Assembly: GCA_030669265.1 (NCBI GenBank) | Contig: DAOVDY010000025.1 | Span: 1-7,794 of the forward strand | Direction of reading: 5' to 3' | Length of the DNA stretch: 7,794 bases | Source: Desulfobacteraceae bacterium | Lineage (GTDB): Bacteria > Desulfobacterota > DSM-4660 > Desulfatiglandales > B25-G16 | In this document: positions 1 to 5,391 of the stretch, piece after piece | How positions within the stretch are numbered: position 1 is the stretch's first letter | Layout of the letters: every line of letters begins with the position of its first letter | The notes under the pieces: model-generated | Told to the model about the DNA's origin: nothing | The model's input: the letters and a program-made list of their open reading frames with translations, nothing else | The model's database searches: none | Made by a program: the position numbers and the translations under genes

Positions 1-241
1 AATCGAACCGTAAATTTAGTTACAAAAAAGAGTAAATATTATTAAAGATTTACCAATATTCTTTGTCAGATGCCAGCATTGATTAAAAAACCGCCCAAGG
101 GCAGATAGTCATGATTATAAAAAATAACCGATATATTTTTACCATAAAAAGATATCTTCAATTTGTCTCTTTCTTTTTAAACCAGAAACATAGATATTAT
201 TGAATAAACTATTGTTAATCAGTTTAAAAATAAACAATAAC

Positions 242-1333
242 ATGTGGTGGGTAATTTTAATCATTTTTGCCACAATTATCCTTTATTTCCTAATATGGCC
301 GGTGCCAATCGATCCTATCGCCTGGGGATCTCCATCTAATACAGGATATATTGGTAAATTGTCGTCTAATAATCGACTAAAAGCCCTTAATTTTTTTTCA
401 ATTGGGCATAATCACTGGCCGGAGGACATTGCAATTGATGCCAAAGGTTTCATTTATACTTCAACTCATGCCGGAAACATAGTTCGTTTGCAGCCAAATG
501 GTTCCAACCCGGAAAATTGGGCCAATACTGGAGGTCGACCCCTTGGCATTGAATTTGACCATGAAGGCAGCTTGATTGTTGCTGATGCTTATAGGGGCCT
601 TTTATCTATTACCCCGGGTGGTGAGATTATTGAATTAGCTACCATGGCTGATGGAGTGCCCATACGATATGCCAACAACCTAGATGTGGCCCTGGATGGC
701 AAAATATATTTCACCGACTCTTCAACCAAATTTGGCGCTGAAGAATGGGGAGGAATTTATGAAGCAAGTCTACTAGACATTATTGAACATGGAGCTCATG
801 GGCGATTGCTTGTCTACGATCCATCTTCCGGGGAAGTAAAGACTTTATTGAAAGGATTAAATTTTCCTAACGGAGTCGCAGTTAGTCATGATCAAACCTT
901 TATTTTGGTGAATGAAACCGGCAGCTATAAGATAATCCGTTACTGGATTGATGATTTAAAGAGAGGGCAGGTTGAAGTTTTCATTAACGAATTGCCATCA
1001 TTTCCGGACAATATATCAAGAGGGCTTTGTGGTCGTTTTTGGGTGGCGCTGATTTCACCACGTAATCCTGTTATTGATAAACTCGCTGAAAATCCATTTA
1101 TGAGAAAAGTAGTCCAGCGCCTGCCATTATTTTTAAGGCCTAAGGCTGTTTCATATGGACATATTATTGCCATTGACGGGGAAGGGAACATCTTAGAAGA
1201 CCTGCAAGATCCTCATGGGAAATATCCAATGAATACCAGTGTCATTGAAACTAAAGATTATTTATACATTGGCAGTTTAGTTGCGCCTTTTTTGGCTCGT
1301 TTATCTAAAAAAAGAAGCAGTCTTTTACTTTGA
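242..1333 (+). CDS. Membrane-anchored strictosidine synthase-like / SMP-30 superfamily beta-propeller protein
   Basis: The product is 363 residues from the ATG at 242. Residues 1-22 are one hydrophobic segment (MWWVILIIFATIILYFLIWP), probably an uncleaved signal anchor that places the propeller outside the cytoplasm. The rest shows repeated propeller strands and signatures of the strictosidine synthase-like, SMP-30 and paraoxonase superfamily: WPEDIAID near 59-66, YANNLDVALDGKIYFTDSS near 143-161, FPNGVAVS near 208-215 and FPDNIS near 254-259. By family analogy E61, N146, N210 and D256/N257 would be the calcium ligands in the central channel. Known relatives are lactonases or esterases; the substrate here cannot be told. 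The frame stays open upstream to a TTG at 200, which would add 14 residues including two lysines. Neither start has a clear Shine-Dalgarno, so ATG was preferred. The gene overlaps the convergent receiver gene by 9 bp at the 3' ends and shows no functional link to the right-hand operon. Family membership is secure; function is not. Confidence 0.85.
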   Translation: MWWVILIIFATIILYFLIWPVPIDPIAWGSPSNTGYIGKLSSNNRLKALNFFSIGHNHWPEDIAIDAKGFIYTSTHAGNIVRLQPNGSNPENWANTGGRPLGIEFDHEGSLIVADAYRGLLSITPGGEIIELATMADGVPIRYANNLDVALDGKIYFTDSSTKFGAEEWGGIYEASLLDIIEHGAHGRLLVYDPSSGEVKTLLKGLNFPNGVAVSHDQTFILVNETGSYKIIRYWIDDLKRGQVEVFINELPSFPDNISRGLCGRFWVALISPRNPVIDKLAENPFMRKVVQRLPLFLRPKAVSYGHIIAIDGEGNILEDLQDPHGKYPMNTSVIETKDYLYIGSLVAPFLARLSKKRSSLLL

Positions 1334-1702
1334 TATTTTTGATCTTATTATCTCATGGATTTTATCTATAATGGTAAGGGGATCTATAGGTTTTTCAAAA
1401 TATCCATTGCAGCCTGAAGCAACGGCCTTCTCGCGATCACCAACCATAGCGTATGAAGTAATGGCAATAATGGGTATGTGGCCGCTTATCTTATAATTTC
1501 TGATTCTTTTGGTTACCTCATAGCCGTCTATTCCTGGAAGATCAATATCTACAATAATAAAGAAGGGTTTTTCTTTTTGAGCAAGCTCAACTCCTTTCTC
1601 GCCAGTTTCTGCAGCCACAACCTGATAACCATTTCTTTGAAGAGCATAAGTTATCAGCTTCAGATTGTTTTCATTGTCTTCAATTACTAAAACCTTTTTC
1701 AT
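1325..1702 (-). CDS. Stand-alone response regulator receiver protein (CheY/DivK-like)
   Basis: This 125-residue protein is a single REC domain with no output domain. All key residues are present: acidic pair E8/D9, phospho-acceptor D52 (in IIVDIDLPGIDG), T82 (in IAITSYAM) and K104 (in YFEKPID). It should therefore be phosphorylatable and act by protein-protein contact or as a relay intermediate. An AGAGG ribosome binding site lies just upstream of the ATG on the minus strand, about 6-7 nt away. The gene starts 12 nt after the stop of a histidine kinase remnant at 1715-1876, so the two were once a kinase-regulator pair. With the kinase truncated, the receiver is orphaned here, although another kinase could serve it. 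Its 3' end overlaps the end of the convergent propeller gene by 9 bp. Confidence 0.93.
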   Translation of the reverse strand: MKKVLVIEDNENNLKLITYALQRNGYQVVAAETGEKGVELAQKEKPFFIIVDIDLPGIDGYEVTKRIRNYKISGHIPIIAITSYAMVGDREKAVASGCNGYFEKPIDPLTIIDKIHEIIRSKISK

Positions 1703-1714
1703 ACAAAACCTCTT

Positions 1715-1876
1715 TTATTGTTTCGATACATTTTTTACTTCTCCATTGTATTTTATCCTTACAGGAATTTTTATAGTAAACGTGCTGCCCACACTATACT
1801 CACTCTTTACCGATATTTCACCCTTCAGAATTTCGGTAACAAGTTTCTTGGTGAGATAGAGGCCAAGGCCTGTGCC
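1715..1876 (-). pseudogene. 3' remnant of a sensor histidine kinase (end of HATPase_c domain)
   Basis: Read on the minus strand from 1876 to 1715, the frame encodes 53 residues ending in TAA. It opens with a canonical G2 ATP-lid motif (GTGLGLYLTKKLV) and continues with the last HATPase_c strands (GEISVKSEYSVGSTFTIKIP), followed by a short tail. This is unmistakably the C-terminus of a histidine kinase. The codon just before the motif, 1877-1879 on the plus strand, reads TAG on the minus strand, and the sequence beyond turns AT-rich with no kinase-like coding. The dimerisation domain, catalytic His, N box and G1 box are all missing, and no start codon or ribosome binding site precedes the fragment. 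It is a decayed or rearrangement-truncated gene, not a functional small protein. It lies 12 nt upstream of the receiver gene it was probably paired with. Its sequence differs clearly from the ATP lid of the hybrid kinase at the right end of the window. Confidence 0.85.
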
Positions 1877-1909
1877 CTAAGTCTCTATATAAAATTCAAA
1901 TCATGATTT

Positions 1910-1926
1910 TTGTCGGAATCCGACAA
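1910..1926. promoter_or_regulatory. Perfect 8-bp inverted repeat, candidate operator
   Basis: The arms TTGTCGGA (1910-1917) and TCCGACAA (1919-1926) are exact reverse complements around one central A. The repeat is G/C-rich at its core within an A/T-rich region. Such compact symmetry suits a homodimeric DNA-binding protein better than an RNA hairpin, because a one-base loop cannot fold as drawn. It lies 210 nt upstream of the corrinoid gene, which is compatible with an upstream activator or enhancer site, but I find no sigma-54 promoter downstream. It could equally serve the leftward receiver gene. The binding protein is unknown. Confidence 0.4.
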
Positions 1927-2029
1927 TTCTGTTCTAAAATCTCCGAAATACATAAAAATGTGTGACAGTGCAAACAATTTGTGCTATTGTTAAATATATG
2001 AATTATATAGTATTAAAATTTATTTAATA

Positions 2030-2060
2030 TTGTTTTGTATATTTATTAATTTAATATACT
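2030..2060 (+). promoter_or_regulatory. Weak sigma-70-like promoter for the corrinoid methyltransferase operon
   Basis: A TTGTTT hexamer at 2030-2035 and a TATACT hexamer at 2055-2060 are separated by 19 nt, slightly longer than the 17-nt optimum. Transcription would begin around 2067, giving a leader of roughly 70 nt. The surrounding sequence is so A/T-rich that several other hexamer pairs could be drawn, so this is only the best placed one. The predicted start falls inside the inverted repeat at 2059-2086, a typical place for a repressor to act. Confidence 0.3.
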
Positions 2061-2086
2061 TTTATCAAAAGGTATTTCGATAAAAG
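2059..2086. promoter_or_regulatory. Inverted repeat (8-bp arms, 12-nt spacer) near the operon's predicted transcription start
   Basis: CTTTTATC at 2059-2066 and GATAAAAG at 2079-2086 are perfect reverse complements separated by 12 nt. The unit AAAAGGT also recurs as a direct repeat (2067-2073 and 2082-2088). The left arm touches the putative -10 element, so a protein bound here could block or position RNA polymerase. As RNA the hairpin would be A/U-rich and weak, and no U-tract follows directly, so a terminator or attenuator is less likely. Confidence 0.35.
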
Positions 2087-2124
2087 GTTATTTAGTCTCT
2101 GTGTTGTGTATAGTTATTGAAAAC

Positions 2125-2132
2125 AGGAGAGG
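2125..2132 (+). promoter_or_regulatory. Strong ribosome binding site of the corrinoid protein gene
   Basis: AGGAGAGG lies with its AGGAG core 6 nt upstream of the ATG at 2136. It is the best Shine-Dalgarno in the window and fixes the start of the first gene of the operon. Confidence 0.8.
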
Positions 2133-2135
2133 AAA

Positions 2136-2783
2136 ATGAGTATCCCTCATACAGAATCATTAATAAATGCCTTACTTGATGGTGATCAATCTCGGTCCAT
2201 TGAGGAAGCAGAGAATCTTATGGCTGCCGGCATTAGCCGTGAAGAAATCGTTATACACGCAATTGAAGCGGCTATGGAAAAGTTGAGCGAAAAATGTACT
2301 ATTGAGCAATTTAACTTACTGGAAATCATGCTCGCTGGCCGGGCGGTGACTGGTGTGATGAAAATGCTCTATCCGCAAGGGTCTTTTCCTGATACGAGAA
2401 AAGATACAATTGTTATTGCAAGTCTGGAGGGAGATGTTCATGATCTTGGAAAAAATATTTTTAAAATGGTCTTGAATGCAAAGGGATACAGGGTCATTGA
2501 CTGTGGAAAAGACTGCCCTGTTAAGAAATTGGTTGAAACTGCTGCTCAGGAAAATGCTCAAGTGATTGGCATTAGCGGCTTGATCACCACCATCATTCCT
2601 CAGGTAAGGCAAGTGAGAGAGCAAGCGATAAAGCAGGGGCTCGGGAATGTAACGATCATCGCAGGGGGGGCAGCGCTGAGGCAGGCTTCGGAAGAAAGCT
2701 TAAATGTTGACTTTGCAGCCGAATCTGTTTTTGATGGAGTGAAGTATCTTGATCGAATGGGGGAGGGAAAGAAGAATGAATAG
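2136..2783 (+). CDS. Methyltransferase cognate corrinoid protein (MtaC/MtbC/MttC-like)
   Basis: This 215-residue protein has the standard two-domain layout of the methyltransferase-associated corrinoid proteins and the usual length. Residues 1-85 form the helical-bundle cap domain. Residues 89-205 form the Rossmann-like cobalamin-binding domain. The cobalamin signature is complete: DVHDLG at 100-105 with H102 as the lower axial cobalt ligand, the SGL (S-x-L) motif at 147-149, and GG at 177-178 in the phosphate/nucleotide-tail loop. The protein would be cytosolic and carry a methyl group on Co(III), cycling through Co(I). It is the first gene of the operon, behind a strong AGGAG site, and overlaps the next gene by 8 bp, which suggests translational coupling. 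Its partners are the URO-D-type methyltransferase and the RACE activator encoded downstream. The methyl donor cannot be read from this protein alone, so no specific symbol is given. Confidence 0.95.
   Translation: MSIPHTESLINALLDGDQSRSIEEAENLMAAGISREEIVIHAIEAAMEKLSEKCTIEQFNLLEIMLAGRAVTGVMKMLYPQGSFPDTRKDTIVIASLEGDVHDLGKNIFKMVLNAKGYRVIDCGKDCPVKKLVETAAQENAQVIGISGLITTIIPQVRQVREQAIKQGLGNVTIIAGGAALRQASEESLNVDFAAESVFDGVKYLDRMGEGKKNE
2762..2766 (+). promoter_or_regulatory. Ribosome binding site deciding the methyltransferase start
   Basis: GGAGG lies inside the G-run at 2759-2767, within the end of the corrinoid gene, 9 nt before the ATG at 2776. It favours this ATG over the in-frame TTG at 2749, which would add nine residues with no homology value. 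Confidence 0.7.
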
Positions 2784-3783
2784 TATTGAACGAACCCAGG
2801 CGACAATAGATTTTAAAAGCGCAGATCATGTTCCAGTGATTGCTCAGGTCTTTGGCCATGCGGCATGCTTTGCAGGAGCCCCTCTCACCGATTACCTTCG
2901 AAATGGTGAACTGCTGGCGCATTGTCAAATTCAAGCCTTAAATCATTATGGTTATGATGCTGTTTTTGCCGTCATGGACGTGAATGTTGAAACCGAGGCA
3001 ATGGGATCAGTTTTGGAGTATCGGGAAGGTCAATATCCTTTTATCAAGGCTTACGCACTTTCCGAAGATATTGATTTGAAAAAAGTCTCTATGCCGGATC
3101 CTTATCTGGCAGGACGGATGCCGGAATTGTTAAAGGCAGTGAAAATTCTGAGACGTGAAATTGGTGACAGAAAGTTGGTCATTGGTTGTGTGCTTGGCCC
3201 AATGACTTTGACAACACAACTCATAGGAATCGAAAAGGCCCTCTACCTGGCAATAGATGAGCCGGATAAATTTACCTACCTGCTCAATTTTGCAGTAGAA
3301 GTGATTATCCAGTTTGGATTGGCCCAAATCGAGGCAGGGGCGCATCTCCCTGTAGTCTTTGACCCTTCATCTTCTCCTGCGGTCATTCCCCCTCAATTTT
3401 TCCGTGAGTTTGAACTGCCGAGGCTGAAAAGAGTATTTTCTGCATTCAAGGAGGCTGGGGCAGTAGCCAACTGATTGCATATTGCCGGTCCAACCGATCC
3501 TATTCTACCCTTTTATCCCGAAGCTGGAGTAGATATTGCGAATTTCGATTATTGTGTTGATCCCTTAACTGCTCAACAGAGGCTCCCTCAAACCTGTCTT
3601 GACGGCAATATCAAGCCATTTTCATTTGTTGAGGCAATGCCGGAGGAAATTACTATCGAATCAGCTAAGCTACTGGATCTGTTTGCCGAACGTAAAGGGT
3701 TTATTCTCTCCTCTGGTTGTGAGATTCCACCGGAAGCCAAACCGGAAAATATAACTGCTCTGGTATTATCTGTAAGAAAGTAG
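2776..3783 (+). CDS. URO-D/MtaA-family corrinoid methyltransferase, interrupted by an in-frame TGA at codon 233
   Basis: Read through the TGA at 3472-3474, the frame gives 335 residues, the normal length for MtaA, MtbA and CmuA-type proteins of the uroporphyrinogen decarboxylase superfamily. The N-terminal part shows MDVNVETEAMG (residues 67-77), VLGPMTLTTQLIG (139-151) and VFDPSSSPAVIPPQFFREF (194-212). The C-terminal part shows LHIAGPTDPILPF, DGNIKP (276-281) and GCEIPPE (314-320). These enzymes are TIM barrels with a zinc site made from an H-x-C motif and a later Cys. Here H235 and C315 are present, but the H-x-C Cys is Ala (A237). Family members transfer methyl groups between corrinoid proteins and a thiol, or demethylate substrates such as methoxyaromatics. 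Coding character is intact on both sides of the TGA with no frameshift, so either a nonsense mutation arose recently or the codon is read. If translation stops, the 232-residue product lacks the active-site half. The start overlaps the corrinoid gene by 8 bp. Confidence 0.85.
3472..3474 (+). other. In-frame TGA inside the methyltransferase gene
   Basis: The codons read GCC AAC TGA TTG CAT, that is A-N-stop-L-H, and the URO-D homology continues in the same frame straight after it. TGG (Trp) to TGA is one transition away. Selenocysteine or another read-through residue is possible in principle. A TTG follows immediately, but the nearest Shine-Dalgarno-like AAGGAGG (3448-3454) is 20 nt away, too far for an efficient restart. 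Confidence 0.9.
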
Positions 3784-3793
3784 ATGTGATTTT

Positions 3794-5380
3794 ATGCCCA
3801 AAATGATCGTTACATTACAGGAAAATGAACGGCAGATACCTTTCGTCCCTGGTCGATCTGTCTATGAGATCCTGAATGAAACCGACCTTCGGGTCCGCTC
3901 AGGATGCCGGGGCATAGGAGCGTGTGGTCTTTGCCGTATAAGGATTGAAAAGGGGAAGGTCAATGGGCCGACAGAGAGCGAGCGGATATATATAAATAAT
4001 GATCAACTTAACAAAGGTATTCGCTTAGCCTGTCAGGTATGGCCGAAGGATGATCTGAAGATAGAAATAATTGCACCCGTTCCCGAATCAAACTGGAGAA
4101 ATCTCCCTGTTGGCAAGGCTGAGCTCTCCTCTTTTTCATTGAATGAGTCCTTTCAAGGAACAAAGTTCCCTTATGGTATCGCCCTAGATTTGGGGACTAC
4201 GAATATAAGCCTTTCTCTCCGGAATCTTGCCACCGGCCAAGCTTTGACAGGTCGTATAGGTAAAAATCCGCAATTGGCATTTGGCTCTGACGTAATGACA
4301 AGACTGGCAATAGTCTCAGAGGATAAACAGAGAGCAAACCGGCTGTCTGAACAGGTCGTGGCAGCGATAAGTGAGGCCCTGTGGGATATCGCCACCCGTG
4401 ATGGGATTAATTTACAATGTATAAGGAAGATGACCTTGGTAGGAAATACTGCCATGTTGGCACTCCTGACAAAGGAGAATTATAGTATGCTCCTGGAGCC
4501 TGTCCATTGGGTAGATTTAATACCCTGTTTTCCAAAGGATATAAAGGAGTGGAGAACTATCTGGGGCCTTCATCCGCAGGCATCTATCGAGATTATCCAG
4601 CCCCTCGCCGGATTTATAGGGTCTGATCTGCTGGCAGGAATTTTGGTGACACGCCTGCTGGAAAATGAGGGAGGCACCCTTTTTATTGACTTCGGGACCA
4701 ATTCAGAGATTGCTTTATGGGATGGACTAACCTTGAGGGTAGTCTCTGCAGCCGGCGGTCCTGCCTTTGAGGGGTGTGGAATACAATGTGGAATGCCGGC
4801 TGAATCTGGTGCGATTTACAGAATTTTTCATAAGCAAGGATTATGGAATTTTGAGGTTATCACAGGAAATGAGCCTTGTGGAATATGTGGTTCAGGGATG
4901 GTGGATCTTATTTCTACCCTTCTCGGATTGGGGGAATTAACCAAAATTGGCCAGTTTGTGCATCCTCTTCCCCAGGAAGGTTTTATAATTGTAAAAGAGA
5001 AAAAAATTGTCTTAACAAAAAAGGATGTTGATATATTCCAGCGTGCCAAGGCAGCAATTGGTGCCGGAATCAAAGTGTTACTCAGTGAGGCGAACCTTGG
5101 TTATAAGGATTTGAGGAAGGTTTATGTAAGCGGTGCCTTTGGCAAGTATCTGAACATTGAGAATGCGCAAGAAATCGGCCTTCTCCCTGAAATTGATGCT
5201 AACCTCATTGAACTTCTCGGAAATACTGCTTTATCGGGGTGTGAGAATGTATTACTTTCATCAAATGCTGCCAAACAACTGGATAACATACGAGAGCGAG
5301 CCCAGATTATAAACCTTTCCCAACACCCTTATTTTGAAGACCTTTTTATTGAAAACTTATACCTTCAAAACTTGCGATAG
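3794..5380 (+). CDS. Reductive activator of corrinoid-dependent methyltransferases (RACE protein, DUF4445/ASKHA type)
   Basis: The 528-residue product begins with a plant-type ferredoxin domain (about 1-95) whose [2Fe-2S] ligands are C38, C44, C47 and C80 (C-x5-C-x2-C-x32-C). After a linker comes an ASKHA-fold ATPase-like part: the phosphate-binding LDLGTTN at 131-137, a second IDFGTNSEIAL at 298-308, CGICGSGMVDLI at 362-373, and VSGAFGKYL at 445-453. This is the architecture of the RACE family, which uses an electron and ATP to reduce inactive Co(II) of a corrinoid protein back to Co(I). Its presence ties the two upstream genes to corrinoid methyl transfer. It starts 10 nt after the methyltransferase stop, and no clear Shine-Dalgarno precedes the ATG, so its translation may depend on coupling. 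It is on the short side for the family, perhaps through a reduced linker or middle region. A second ATG at 3803 is a possible start. Confidence 0.93.
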   Translation: MPKMIVTLQENERQIPFVPGRSVYEILNETDLRVRSGCRGIGACGLCRIRIEKGKVNGPTESERIYINNDQLNKGIRLACQVWPKDDLKIEIIAPVPESNWRNLPVGKAELSSFSLNESFQGTKFPYGIALDLGTTNISLSLRNLATGQALTGRIGKNPQLAFGSDVMTRLAIVSEDKQRANRLSEQVVAAISEALWDIATRDGINLQCIRKMTLVGNTAMLALLTKENYSMLLEPVHWVDLIPCFPKDIKEWRTIWGLHPQASIEIIQPLAGFIGSDLLAGILVTRLLENEGGTLFIDFGTNSEIALWDGLTLRVVSAAGGPAFEGCGIQCGMPAESGAIYRIFHKQGLWNFEVITGNEPCGICGSGMVDLISTLLGLGELTKIGQFVHPLPQEGFIIVKEKKIVLTKKDVDIFQRAKAAIGAGIKVLLSEANLGYKDLRKVYVSGAFGKYLNIENAQEIGLLPEIDANLIELLGNTALSGCENVLLSSNAAKQLDNIRERAQIINLSQHPYFEDLFIENLYLQNLR

Positions 5381-5391
5381 GTAATCAACTT

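Larger units (their letters stand above)
1877..2135. other. AT-rich intergenic region between the kinase remnant and the methyltransferase operon
   Basis: No credible coding frame is visible on either strand across these 259 bases. The composition is very A/T-rich, especially from about 1990 to 2065. The region contains an inverted repeat at 1910-1926, a second inverted repeat at 2059-2086, a weak sigma-70-like promoter and the ribosome binding site of the corrinoid protein gene. Its left edge coincides with the point where the kinase remnant loses homology, so it may mark an old recombination junction. That last point is inference. Confidence 0.7.

Noticed and set aside
93..102. GCCCAAGGGC palindrome upstream of the propeller gene
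   Set aside because: The two-base centre cannot form a normal hairpin loop, no U-tract follows, and a 10-bp palindrome is likely by chance.
1310..1326. Bidirectional terminator between the convergent genes (AAAAGA-AGCAG-TCTTTT)
   Set aside because: The six-bp stem has a single G-C pair and overlaps both coding ends. It is too weak to call a terminator.
1718..1906. Plus-strand open frames over the receiver and kinase-remnant region as small genes
   Set aside because: They lie opposite clearly recognisable minus-strand coding sequence, have no ribosome binding sites, and translate to low-complexity hydrophobic residues.
1880..2100. AGTCTCT direct repeats (1880-1886 and 2094-2100) as target-site duplications of a small mobile element
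   Set aside because: The internal ends show no terminal inverted repeats, and a 7-bp match across about 200 bp is weak evidence.
1926..2135. Sigma-54 promoter downstream of the 1910-1926 palindrome
   Set aside because: No GG-N10-GC arrangement resembling TGGCAC-N5-TTGC was found on the plus strand. The nearest minus-strand look-alike near 1967-1985 has the wrong spacing.
3481..3498. Hairpin after the TGA (CGGT/ACCG around CCA) as a bacterial SECIS element
   Set aside because: Only four base pairs with a three-nt loop lacking G at its start, and poor extension below the stem. It does not meet the usual bacterial SECIS pattern by eye; a folding program would be needed to overturn this.
3440..3500. 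Frameshift as the cause of the methyltransferase interruption
   Set aside because: The residues before and after the TGA are in the same frame and both match the URO-D family. Only the single codon is affected.
1331..3783. TGA read as Trp throughout the genome (alternative genetic code)
   Set aside because: The propeller gene ends at a TGA (1331-1333) at its expected family length and meets more stops just downstream. Trp is encoded by TGG throughout the other genes, so a global recoding is not supported.
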